Shown: in pieces, positions 20,975 through 29,148 of the stretch
Layout of the letters: each line of letters starts with the position of its first letter
Numbering within the stretch: position 1 is the stretch's first letter
From: Parahaliea mediterranea
GTDB taxonomy: Bacteria > Pseudomonadota > Gammaproteobacteria > Pseudomonadales > Halieaceae
Assembly (NCBI RefSeq): GCF_017255185.1
Contig: NZ_JAFKCZ010000004.1
Span: 310,001 to 374,000 of the forward strand
Reading direction: 5' to 3'
DNA: 64,000 nucleotides
The notes under the pieces: model-generated
What the model was told of the DNA's origin: nothing
Database searches by the model: none
Seen by the model: only the letters and a program-made list of their open reading frames with translations
Position numbers and translations under genes: made by a program

Positions 20975-21003
20975 TGTTACCACTAAAGGTTTTTTGTCAC
21001 CAC
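20975..21003 (+). promoter_or_regulatory. Direct repeat TGTYACCAC upstream of aldehyde dehydrogenase
   Basis: TGTTACCAC (20975-20983) and TGTCACCAC (20995-21003) are spaced exactly 20 bases apart, about two helical turns, 36 bases before the dehydrogenase start. This spacing suits an activator or repressor binding one DNA face. The neighbouring tandem-HTH LysR is a candidate binder (inference). Confidence 0.4.
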
Positions 21004-21038
21004 AACGATAGCCTGTTGCTATGAAAGGAGCGTCAGTT

Positions 21039-22436
21039 ATGGAATTGGAACGCATCAGTCCCCTTACGGGCGAGGTGGTCAGTCGTGTGCAGGCCATGCA
21101 GCTGGCCGATATACCGCCGCTCGTGGCGTCGGCCGAGCGGGCGTTTGCAACCTGGTCCAGGCTTGGCCCCAATGCCAGGCGAATGACCTTGATGGCGGCG
21201 GCCGATCGCCTGCAGGCCAGGCAGGACGAGCTGGTGGACGCCATGGTGCTGGAGACCGGCGCCACCAAGGGCTGGGCGACGCTCAATGTCAACCTGGGCG
21301 TGAACACGCTGCGCGAGGCGGCCAGCTTGACGACCCAGGTAGGCGGGGAGGTCATTCCCTCCGACAAGCCCGGGGTGCTGTCCATGGCCCTGCGCGAGCC
21401 GGTGGGTGTTATCCTGGGCATCGCGCCCTGGAACGCGCCGGTTATTCTCGGGGTGAGGGCCGTGGCCGTGGCGCTGGCCTGTGGCAATTCCGTGATTCTG
21501 AAGGCCTCCGAGATCTGCCCGCGCACCCACGGTCTGATCATCGAGGCGCTTCAGGAGGCGGGCTTTCCCGAGGGCGCGGTCAGCGTCGTCAACAACGTGC
21601 CGGAGGATGCCGGTGACATTGTCGGGGCGCTGATCGATCACCCGGGGGTGAAGCGCATTAATTTTACCGGCTCGACCGCTGTTGGCCGGATTGTCGCCAG
21701 GCGCGCCGCCGAACACCTGAAGCCCTGCTTGCTCGAACTGGGTGGCAAGGCGCCTTTGCTGGTCCTGGAAGATGCCGATCTGGATGAGGCGGTAAAGGCC
21801 GTTTCCTTCGGCGCATATCTCAACCAGGGGCAGATTTGTATGTCCACGGAACGGCTGATAGTCGTGGATGCCGTTGCCGACGCCCTTGCGGAAAAACTGA
21901 AGACCAAAGTCGAATCAATGGCTGTCGGCGATCCGCGCCACGGGGCGGCGCCCCTGGGGGCGGTCGTGGATATGAAAACGGTGGAGCGGGTCAATGGCCT
22001 GATCGAGGACGCGCTGGAACTCGGCGCCGAATTGCGGGCGGGTGGGCCGGCGGACTCGGTCCTGATGCCGGCGACCCTGATCGATGGAGTGACTTCGCGC
22101 ATGAAGCTCTATCGCGAGGAAAGCTTCGGTCCCGTACTGTCCATGATCAGGGCGAAAGACGAGGCAGACGCCATCGCGATCGCGAACGACAGCGAGTATG
22201 GACTCAGTGCCGCGGTATTTACACGCGACACCGCCCGGGGGCTGAACGTGGCTCGCCAGATCAGGTCGGGAATCTGCCACGTGAATGGGGCCACGGTATC
22301 GGACGAGCCACAGGCGCCGTTTGGTGGGGTGGGATCTTCCGGCTATGGCCGCTTCGGAGGCAGGGCCGGTATCGACAGTTTTACCGAGTTGCGCTGGGTC
22401 ACCGTGGCGACCGAACCGGCAAATTATCCGATATAG
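21039..22436 (+). CDS. Aldehyde dehydrogenase, vanillin/salicylaldehyde dehydrogenase-like
   Basis: A 465-residue NAD(P)+-dependent aldehyde dehydrogenase. Key residues are visible: N132 (PWNAP), K155, the FTGS motif at 209-212, general base E233 (LELGGK) and nucleophile C267 (NQGQICMST). The GVILGIAPWNAP block and overall shape recall vanillin and salicylaldehyde dehydrogenases, which make vanillate-type acids. The start at 21039 is set by AAAGGAG at 21024-21030; the earlier ATG at 21021 overlaps that ribosome site. It stands alone after the LysR gene. Oxidation of vanillin-like aldehydes from the oxygenase or ether-cleavage steps is a plausible role (inference). Confidence 0.9.
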   Translation: MELERISPLTGEVVSRVQAMQLADIPPLVASAERAFATWSRLGPNARRMTLMAAADRLQARQDELVDAMVLETGATKGWATLNVNLGVNTLREAASLTTQVGGEVIPSDKPGVLSMALREPVGVILGIAPWNAPVILGVRAVAVALACGNSVILKASEICPRTHGLIIEALQEAGFPEGAVSVVNNVPEDAGDIVGALIDHPGVKRINFTGSTAVGRIVARRAAEHLKPCLLELGGKAPLLVLEDADLDEAVKAVSFGAYLNQGQICMSTERLIVVDAVADALAEKLKTKVESMAVGDPRHGAAPLGAVVDMKTVERVNGLIEDALELGAELRAGGPADSVLMPATLIDGVTSRMKLYREESFGPVLSMIRAKDEADAIAIANDSEYGLSAAVFTRDTARGLNVARQIRSGICHVNGATVSDEPQAPFGGVGSSGYGRFGGRAGIDSFTELRWVTVATEPANYPI

Positions 22437-22774
22437 CCACAGACGCGAGGAGGGCGAGTGCCTGTGGAAGGGGCCCGCCAACCCGACACGCGCAACTTGC
22501 GCTGGCCGTGTCGAGATCTCGGTAGCTGGCGTTGCTGCCGGGACGGCTGGAATGTATAGTAGCCGTCCATGCAGTAAAGGCGGCAAAATCACCTGCGACT
22601 ATCGCGATCGCCTGGAGCGAGGGCATACGCACACTGTCGTCCTTTTTTCGCGGTGGTAAATCCCCGGCCCCATCCAGCTTTAAGACGGAAAACGCTTTTT
22701 CCCACACTTATCTCCGCCCGGGAGCTCCCGGGAGTGCGGCGCTGTTTCCGTTTCCGACCAAGGAACCACGACAC
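22437..22774. other. Intergenic region, no gene recognised
   Basis: Between the aldehyde dehydrogenase and the secreted hypothetical protein. Open frames here lack ribosome sites and family resemblance. I see no strong terminator or operator. Confidence 0.5.
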
Positions 22775-24115
22775 ATGAACCACAAAACATCCATCCAGAC
22801 ACCATTCATCAAAACACTGGGATTACTTGGGCTGCTGGCCCTGCCGGCGGAATCGATGGCTGGCGAGTCTTGCGAAGTGCGCATACTGAGTGATATTCCC
22901 GTGGGAGTGGCGCTGGAAAATCTGCGCGTGGAGGCCTACGGCACGAGCTACCCGGTGACAAGCCGGCAACTGGAACTCTGCCTGAAAAAGAGTGATCTGG
23001 GCTTTAGCGCGGTTAAGTTTTACCCGACCCGGCTGTCATTGCAGCTGCTACAGGAGCAGCAGCGGGTAGTGTTTTTCGACGCTCTGGCACATCTTCAAGC
23101 CGACGAAATCCGACTCGACTCTGTGAGTTCCATGGCCGCTGATGCCTGCCCTTCTACGTGCGGCTTCTATGAGTATCAGCGGCTAAAGCAAGAGCCCGCG
23201 GTGCAGCGGGCCGCACAGCTGCACAGGCAGAATGTGGTGACCAATCCGGCTACTTGGTCCAATCGTGAGGCGCGTCAGCCGGTCTACACGGAACTGAGCG
23301 AATTACTCGATGGCGTTTACGAGGCCTCCTTGCCGTCCATCCAGCCTGCGGACTCCCCCCCCGAGCTGGAAGTCGGCTACTTTGTGGATTATTCCTCGGG
23401 CGCGTGGCGTTATTTCCGCCCCTATACCGATAAGCGGTCGCTGTTCCAGGATAAATTCATGGCGGGCATGCAACAGATCCGCGAGGCCGATCACGACGAC
23501 CAATTTCGGGAGGCGTTCAAAGCGTTCTCTTCCGAGTTGCGCGCGGCCTATCGCAGCGATCTCGACTGGCCCGAGTACCAGGCGGGTATCATGGCGATCG
23601 CGGACGAAATGCGCCGGGAAGCGGCGCTGGAACCTCTGTGGCAGATGACGGGGCGTACTATCGCCGAGGTCGAAGAGCAGACGGAAGGCCTGCTGATGCG
23701 CCATGACGTGCCCTTTGCCGCGCTCGGGGCGCGGGAGCTTGCTTTCGGCGAGCTGCTTGCCCACTGGGGCCGCAATGCCTACGCCTACGCGGAATACCCG
23801 GACAAGTTCCAGGCGTTGTTCAGCGAGCGCTTCAAGCGCGAAGACATGCACGAGCTCCTGAATGACCGGGCATTGGACCGTTCCCTGAGTCGCCTTCTGG
23901 CCCGGATCAACCGCGCGGCGATGGCTGATCTCGATGCGGGCTTCAGGCGCTTGTTGCACGAATACCACGGGCAGGGCGAGCGCCGGGGTGACCGCTATGA
24001 GTTCGCGGATGGCCTGGAGCGGTTGCGCTTCGTCTACGAAAAGGGCGCCTGGCGTTTGGACAGCGTGGAAATCAACCTCGAAATTGCCTCGCCACCGCCG
24101 TACCCCCTGTCGTGA
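22775..24115 (+). CDS. Secreted protein of unknown function
   Basis: A 446-residue protein I do not recognise. An N-terminal Sec signal peptide (KTLGLLGLLALPAESMA) ends near residue 29. The mature protein has few cysteines, clustered near the N-terminus (GESCEV, LELCLKK, and DACPSTCGFYEY, a possible disulfide pair). The second half is charged and helical (repeated RREAALEPLWQM, ELAFGELLAHWGR, LARINRAAMADLDAGF segments) and ends in a short strand-rich tail (RLRFVYEKGAWRLDSVEINLEI) that looks like a small beta domain. It stands alone between two long intergenic regions. Periplasmic location is likely; no function can be assigned. Confidence 0.75.
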   Translation: MNHKTSIQTPFIKTLGLLGLLALPAESMAGESCEVRILSDIPVGVALENLRVEAYGTSYPVTSRQLELCLKKSDLGFSAVKFYPTRLSLQLLQEQQRVVFFDALAHLQADEIRLDSVSSMAADACPSTCGFYEYQRLKQEPAVQRAAQLHRQNVVTNPATWSNREARQPVYTELSELLDGVYEASLPSIQPADSPPELEVGYFVDYSSGAWRYFRPYTDKRSLFQDKFMAGMQQIREADHDDQFREAFKAFSSELRAAYRSDLDWPEYQAGIMAIADEMRREAALEPLWQMTGRTIAEVEEQTEGLLMRHDVPFAALGARELAFGELLAHWGRNAYAYAEYPDKFQALFSERFKREDMHELLNDRALDRSLSRLLARINRAAMADLDAGFRRLLHEYHGQGERRGDRYEFADGLERLRFVYEKGAWRLDSVEINLEIASPPPYPLS

Positions 24116-24447
24116 GATCGCCGCTGGCCGTGGTTTCGCCCCGCCCCTCGAATCCTGGCGAGTGACAGGTCAGCGGTAACTTACTCGCCTGGCCGGCGGC
24201 CGCCGAGGTCTGGCTGCGCCGGCAGGGGGGCGGCGTAAAACCGGCCGCCGGAATTTGTAATCCGGATAGTGCCGGCCGATAGTGTTTCGGCGCGCGTTTG
24301 CGGCCCCGGCCGGCCTGTTTTTCTTCACAGCACAATTTTTCGGGCCATTTGGATCGAAAAATATTTTACGTTCAAACTGTTTTAATATTTTTGTCACCTG
24401 GCTTGCCTACACTCCGCCACGTCTTCCATCGTGACCGGAGTCTTGTC
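24116..24447. other. Intergenic region upstream of TonB receptor-PhoD operon
   Basis: The left part is very GC-rich with several overlapping GGCCGCC-type repeats. The right part (about 24340-24400) turns AT-rich and probably holds the promoter of the following receptor gene. I found no PhoB-box or Fur-box I would defend. Confidence 0.45.
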
Positions 24448-26841
24448 ATGCCACGGCAGTTCCCCTTGCTTGCAATTACCATCGCCACCACCAGTGCCAT
24501 CGCCCAGCTTGCCGCGGCCCAGGACAGCGCCGTGACCGCGCAGCCGAAGGACCGTTTTATCGAGGAAATCATCGTCTACGGCTCGGATAAAACCGGTCTG
24601 CTCGAAGCCACCCCCACCGAGAACCTGTTCGGCATCGCCAAGCCCCTGACGGAAACGCCCCGCTCGGCAACGTTTGTCAGTGATATCAACATCCAGCGCT
24701 ACGGTATCGAGGAGGTGGACGACCTCATCTCCATCGTGCCCGGCGCGTTCACCGCCAGCTATTACGGGGTCAAGGGCGCCGTCAACCTGCGCGGCACCAT
24801 GGCGGAGACCTACTACCGCGGTTTCAAGCGCATCGAAAACCGCGGCACCTACCAGACCTCCCTGGCCTCCGCCGAGAGCATCGAGATCCTGCGCGGGCCG
24901 CCCACCGCGCTGTTCGGTCCCGGCAAGGTCGGTGGTTTCCTGAACATCACGCCGAAGTCCGCCCGCGACGCTTCCGGCGAGCTGATTTCCGAGTTGGGCG
25001 GCAGTATCGAAGTGGTGGGCGGCAGCTACGGCAAGTTCAATACCTCGGGCATCATCAGCGGGCCATTTGAGCTGGGTTCGGTCGAGGGCGGGTTTTCGCT
25101 CTACGGCGAGTACGAGGACTCCGACAGCTACTACCGCGGCATCCACCCCGAGCACAAGCTGATCCAGTACGCGATCGACCTCGATCTCAGCGATAAAACC
25201 ACCTTCGCCTTCTCGGGCAGTTACTACGACTCGGACGGTTACGTGCAAACCCCGGGCTGGAACCGCCTCACCCAGGAGCTGATCGACTCCGGCCGCTATG
25301 TCACCGGCACTGACACCACCGTGGTCGACAGCAATGGTGACGGACGCATCGATCCTACCGAAAGCGGCGGCTCCTTTGTGTCGGGTTATTTTGGCTTTCC
25401 CCCCGGCCTGGACGAGCGCTACAGCCTCGACCAGAATATCGGCACGACAACGCTCGATCCGCGAGACGTGTTCATCAGCGATGCCGATTTCTCCGAAAGC
25501 CGCACCGATACGTTCTTTGTAGAGCTTAGCCACCAGCTCAACAGCGACGTGCGCCTGCGCGCCCAGGGCTTTTACGACTCCCTGGAGAACGAGCGTTTTG
25601 TCAGCTACGGCTTCCCGGCATCCTACGACTCCGAGGTGTGGGAGCTGCGCGGCAGTGTGGACTTTGTCTTCGACAACGAATCCCTGGCGCTGGAATCCCA
25701 CCATATTACCGGCCTGTCCTGGCGCGAGTTCGACGGCGTGCGTCGCGAGAACTACAACCTCGGTTTCACCGCGCTGGACCGTCGCGACATTTCCGCGGGG
25801 GCGACACCAGGCGATACCCTGGACGACCCCTTCCGCAACCCGGATATCGGCTGGGAGCTGGAAAACAACAGTGAGTGGCGCGATGCCGGTGTGTTCTACA
25901 TGGGCGACCTGACCTTCCGCGATACGCTCAACCTGATGCTTGGCGCCCGTTACGACGATTACGATCTCACCTCCAACGATACCGGCCACCTGGCCATTGA
26001 CAATCCGGCGGAGTCGAATTCCGACGACGATTTCACCTGGAATGCCAGCCTCAGCCTGCTGCTGGACAGCGGATTTGTGCCCTACGTCACCTACGCCGAG
26101 AGCTCGGCGATCGAGAACAGCCAGGCGGGCGACGTGCACCCGGGGCTGGTCAACAACGGCCAATGGCTGTCGGAGTCGGAGCTCAAGGAGGCGGGTATCA
26201 AGTTCGAGCTGTTCGACCAGACCCTGGTGGGCGGCCTCAGCTATTACGAGCAGCAGCGCACCCGACTCAGCTCCCGCGAGCGCGTGGTGGCCACCACCGG
26301 CGAGGGTGTCGAGCTCGAGCTGCGCTGGCTGATCGACGACAATTTCAGCGCCACCCTGGCGGCCACCGACCAGGAGACCACCATCGAAGGGCCGGACACC
26401 GGTTTCGTGTACGTACCGGCCTATGCCGTGGGCCTGGACCCCGCGGATGCCGCCGGTGGCGCCCTGGCGGTTTTCAACCTCGCCGGATCGGATCTCGGGT
26501 TTCCGGGCGACTATACTTCCAGCAATATTCCCGACAATACCTTCAGCCTGTACGGCACCTACGTGTCTGACCCCATGAGTTGGGGGCAGGCCGGGGCCTC
26601 GCTGGGTATTGTCCACGTTGCCGAAACCTCCACCCTGATCAACAACCCCGTGGTCTACCCGTCCTACGAGGTGGTCAATCTCTCCGTCTACGCCACCCTG
26701 GGCAGCACCCAGCTGACGTTGAACGTGAACAACCTGATGGACGAGGAATACTTCCAGCCCGCCGCCGGCAGTTATGTGAACACCTCCGCCCTGCCGGGCC
26801 GCGGTCGCGAGTGGCGCATCACCCTGAAGCAGGCATTCTAG
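24448..26841 (+). CDS. TonB-dependent outer-membrane receptor (ferrichrome/pyoverdine-receptor-like)
   Basis: A 797-residue receptor. The signal peptide ends near AAAQ (about 25). A TonB-box-like FIEEIIVYGS is followed by a plug with ATFVSDINIQRYGIEEVDDL, TYYRGFKRIENRGTYQ and IEILRGPPTALFGPGKVGGFLNITPKS, a layout closer to FhuA/FpvA-type receptors than to the other three receptors here. The barrel ends in phenylalanine (LKQAF). The ATG at 24448 is the first credible start after the AT-rich promoter. A PhoD-type phosphatase follows after 12 bases, so the imported ligand may be a phosphorylated organic compound (inference). Confidence 0.93.
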   Translation: MPRQFPLLAITIATTSAIAQLAAAQDSAVTAQPKDRFIEEIIVYGSDKTGLLEATPTENLFGIAKPLTETPRSATFVSDINIQRYGIEEVDDLISIVPGAFTASYYGVKGAVNLRGTMAETYYRGFKRIENRGTYQTSLASAESIEILRGPPTALFGPGKVGGFLNITPKSARDASGELISELGGSIEVVGGSYGKFNTSGIISGPFELGSVEGGFSLYGEYEDSDSYYRGIHPEHKLIQYAIDLDLSDKTTFAFSGSYYDSDGYVQTPGWNRLTQELIDSGRYVTGTDTTVVDSNGDGRIDPTESGGSFVSGYFGFPPGLDERYSLDQNIGTTTLDPRDVFISDADFSESRTDTFFVELSHQLNSDVRLRAQGFYDSLENERFVSYGFPASYDSEVWELRGSVDFVFDNESLALESHHITGLSWREFDGVRRENYNLGFTALDRRDISAGATPGDTLDDPFRNPDIGWELENNSEWRDAGVFYMGDLTFRDTLNLMLGARYDDYDLTSNDTGHLAIDNPAESNSDDDFTWNASLSLLLDSGFVPYVTYAESSAIENSQAGDVHPGLVNNGQWLSESELKEAGIKFELFDQTLVGGLSYYEQQRTRLSSRERVVATTGEGVELELRWLIDDNFSATLAATDQETTIEGPDTGFVYVPAYAVGLDPADAAGGALAVFNLAGSDLGFPGDYTSSNIPDNTFSLYGTYVSDPMSWGQAGASLGIVHVAETSTLINNPVVYPSYEVVNLSVYATLGSTQLTLNVNNLMDEEYFQPAAGSYVNTSALPGRGREWRITLKQAF

Positions 26842-26853
26842 GGGGCCACGGCA

Positions 26854-28578
26854 ATGGCGAAGCTTAAACGGCGCGACCTGCTGCGCGCCCTGGGCGCGGC
26901 CGGCGCCGCCGCCCCCGCGGCGTACGCCGCTCCGCTCACGCTGCACGGCGGCGAGGGGCGATTTCTGCACGGCGTGGCCAGCGGCGACCCCGGCGCCCAC
27001 GACGTGGTGCTGTGGACGCGGGTCACGCCCGCGGGGGACGCCGGTGGTGGCGACATCGCCGTGGACCTGGAGGTCGCCGACGACCCCGGGTTCCGCGAGG
27101 GACGCCGGCTGGTGCCGGGCTTGCGGGCGGTGGCCGCGCGGGACTACACCCTGAAGCATGTGCTCAACAACCTGGAGCCGGGGCGGGACTACTATTACCG
27201 GTTCCACTGCCGGGGCGCCAGCTCGACGACGGGCCGTACCCGCACCCTGGCGGTGGGCCCTATCGACAAGCTGCGCTTGGCGGTCGCGTCCTGCGCGCTG
27301 TGGACCTCGGGCTACTTCCACGCCTACGAGGCCATTGCCTCAGGCCAGGACCTGGACGCCGTTATTCACCTCGGCGACTACATCTATGAGTACGGCGCCG
27401 CCGCCGGTGACTACGGCATGCACATCGGCGCCGAAATTGGCCGCATACCTGAACCGGCCCACCGGCTGGCGACGCTGGCGGATTACCGCACGCGCCACGC
27501 CCAGTACAAACGCGACGAACAGCTGCAGCGCGCACACGCCTGCGCGCCCTGGATCACGGTCTGGGACGACCACGAAGTGGCCAACAACAGCTGGCACAGC
27601 GGCGACGACACCACGGCGGACGCCGGGGGCGAGGGCGCCGCCGCCTGGGACGCGAAGAAGGTGGCGGCCCTGCGCGCCTACTACGAGTGGATGCCGATAC
27701 GCGAACCCCTGCCCAATGACCGTCGCAGCGCCGCGTGCCGGGCCTTTCGTTTCGGCGACCTGGCGGAACTACTAATGGTCGAAAGCCGGCTCACCGGCCG
27801 CGACCGGCCGCTGGAGTACGGCAAGCACCTGAGCTGGCAGGGCGACAAGCCCGACGTGGCGACCTTTAACCGGCAACTGCTCGACCCCGGCCGCGAGATG
27901 CTGGGGCGCTGGCAGGACGACTGGCTCGCGCGGTCGCTTTCGCAGTCGGTCGCGGCCGGCGTGCGCTGGCAGGTACTGGGAAACCAGGTGTTGATGGCGC
28001 GCATCGCCGCGCCCTCGGTCAAGGCCGCGATGCCGGAAGCGACCTGGAACAGCCTGCTGGCCGGGCTGTCAAAAGGTCAGCGCGACCGGGTGGTGCGCAA
28101 CGAAATCCTGTCGGCCTACGACATCCCCTCGAACCTCGATGCCTGGGACGGCTACCCGGCCGCCCGCACCCGGGTGTACAAGGCGATACGCCAGGCGAAT
28201 GCGCGGGTCGTGGCGCTGGCGGGCGATACCCACATGGCCTGGGCCAACGAGCTGTGGGACGACAGCGGCCGCCACCGGGTCGCGGTGGAATTCGCCACCA
28301 CGTCCGTGACCAGTCCCAGCTATGGCGACTACCTGCCCGACGCCCCGATCGGCCGGGCCATGGCGGAACGCAATCCCGAGGTGATTTACAACGATCCCAA
28401 GAGCAAGGGCTACCTGCTGGTGGAGTTGCGGCGCGAGGATGTCTCGGCGAGCTACGTTACGCTGTCCAGCGTGGTGTCCAGGCAGTACACCGCCCGTGTT
28501 GACAAAGCCTTTCGCGCTGTTCGCGAGGATGCGGCCAACCCCGGACAGGTCGGCGGGCTGCGGCCGCTTCCAGCTTGA
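26854..28578 (+). CDS. phoD: PhoD-type alkaline phosphatase/phosphodiesterase, Tat-exported
   Basis: A 574-residue member of the PhoD family, which hydrolyses phosphomonoesters or diesters at a Ca/Fe centre outside the cytoplasm. The N-terminus carries a twin-arginine signal (KLKRRDLLRALGAAGAA). The PhoD N-terminal domain follows (FLHGVASGDPGAHDVVLWTR). Metal-site motifs are ASCALW, VIHLGDYIYEYG, WDDHEVANNSW and LAGDTHMAWANEL. It is 12 bases after the TonB receptor and surely co-transcribed with it. A GC-rich hairpin lies just downstream. A role in phosphorus scavenging from an imported ester is plausible. Confidence 0.93.
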   Translation: MAKLKRRDLLRALGAAGAAAPAAYAAPLTLHGGEGRFLHGVASGDPGAHDVVLWTRVTPAGDAGGGDIAVDLEVADDPGFREGRRLVPGLRAVAARDYTLKHVLNNLEPGRDYYYRFHCRGASSTTGRTRTLAVGPIDKLRLAVASCALWTSGYFHAYEAIASGQDLDAVIHLGDYIYEYGAAAGDYGMHIGAEIGRIPEPAHRLATLADYRTRHAQYKRDEQLQRAHACAPWITVWDDHEVANNSWHSGDDTTADAGGEGAAAWDAKKVAALRAYYEWMPIREPLPNDRRSAACRAFRFGDLAELLMVESRLTGRDRPLEYGKHLSWQGDKPDVATFNRQLLDPGREMLGRWQDDWLARSLSQSVAAGVRWQVLGNQVLMARIAAPSVKAAMPEATWNSLLAGLSKGQRDRVVRNEILSAYDIPSNLDAWDGYPAARTRVYKAIRQANARVVALAGDTHMAWANELWDDSGRHRVAVEFATTSVTSPSYGDYLPDAPIGRAMAERNPEVIYNDPKSKGYLLVELRREDVSASYVTLSSVVSRQYTARVDKAFRAVREDAANPGQVGGLRPLPA

Positions 28579-28598
28579 GTGTCCGCGCCGTAACTTGA

Positions 28599-28620
28599 CG
28601 GGGCCGGGTTGCCGGCCCCG
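28599..28620. terminator. Hairpin after phoD
   Basis: CGGGGCCGG (28599-28607) and CCGGCCCCG (28612-28620) form a perfect 9-bp stem with a 4-base loop, 20 bases past the phoD stop. No T-run follows, so it may slow or protect transcript ends rather than act as a full intrinsic terminator. Confidence 0.45.
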
Positions 28621-28678
28621 CGAGCAGACCTCAAGCCCGACTGCCCGGCTGCTTCCGTTTCCACGTATTTGCCTCTGT

Positions 28679-29022
28679 ATAGCTGGCACGCCGCGTTTTC
28701 CGCCACAACCGGTGCGACAGTCGGTCCAGTATTTGAAGTGCCGACTGAACACGGCAACCTCCGCATAGCCCAGCTGCAGGGCCAGCTCGGTGATGCTCGA
28801 GCCGTCTTCTGACAGGCGCTGGACCGCCAGGTTGCAGCGTGTCTCTTGCAGAATGTCTCGCTAGCTCGTGCCCCTGGACCTTAATTGGGACTGGAGCGTC
28901 CGCGAACCCAGGTTCAGCGTGGATGCAACCTCGGTAACCGTACACTCTCCCGACGGCAGCAAGCGGCCGATGACTTCCGGCCAGCCAGAAATCCGGGGTG
29001 TCGCCGCCTCCGGCTGATTCAT
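28679..29022 (-). pseudogene. AraC-family regulator remnant with in-frame stop
   Basis: Translating the minus strand gives an AraC/XylS DNA-binding domain. The first helix-turn-helix reads PEVIGRLLPSGECTVTEVAS then TLNLGSRTLQSQLRSRGTS. An amber stop at 28861-28863 interrupts it, and the same frame resumes with RDILQETRCNLAVQRLSEDG, SSITELALQLGYAEVAVFSR and HFKYWTD. Only the C-terminal half of a normal roughly 330-residue regulator remains. The effector domain is missing because the aceA start lies 127 bases away. The fold is unmistakable, so this is a relic, not a shadow frame. It probably once was a complete regulator here. Confidence 0.75.
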
Positions 29023-29148
29023 GCGGTGAATAGCAAAAATCTTTTCTATCTATTTCAATTATGTGTGGCGGCTGACTAAGATACCCGCACATCATCGGTG
29101 GGCACGCACCGGCGACCCTTTACCCATCTAGAGCACGAGGTATCAACC

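Noticed and set aside
20805-20996. Open minus-strand frame ending ELFTRHE between LysR and the aldehyde dehydrogenase
   Set aside because: It has protein-like composition and could be the tail of a lost gene, but there is no start with a ribosome site (only a 39-residue frame from an internal ATG) and I recognise no family.
24394-27321. Very long antisense frame (975 residues) opposite the TonB receptor and phoD
   Set aside because: Shadow frame caused by high GC and codon bias; composition is Gly/Val/Gln/Arg-rich with no domain, while the opposite strand has clear receptor and phosphatase motifs.
24448-28578. Siderophore uptake system
   Set aside because: No siderophore synthesis, ferric reductase, Fur-box I could defend or iron ABC transporter nearby; the partner gene is a phosphatase.
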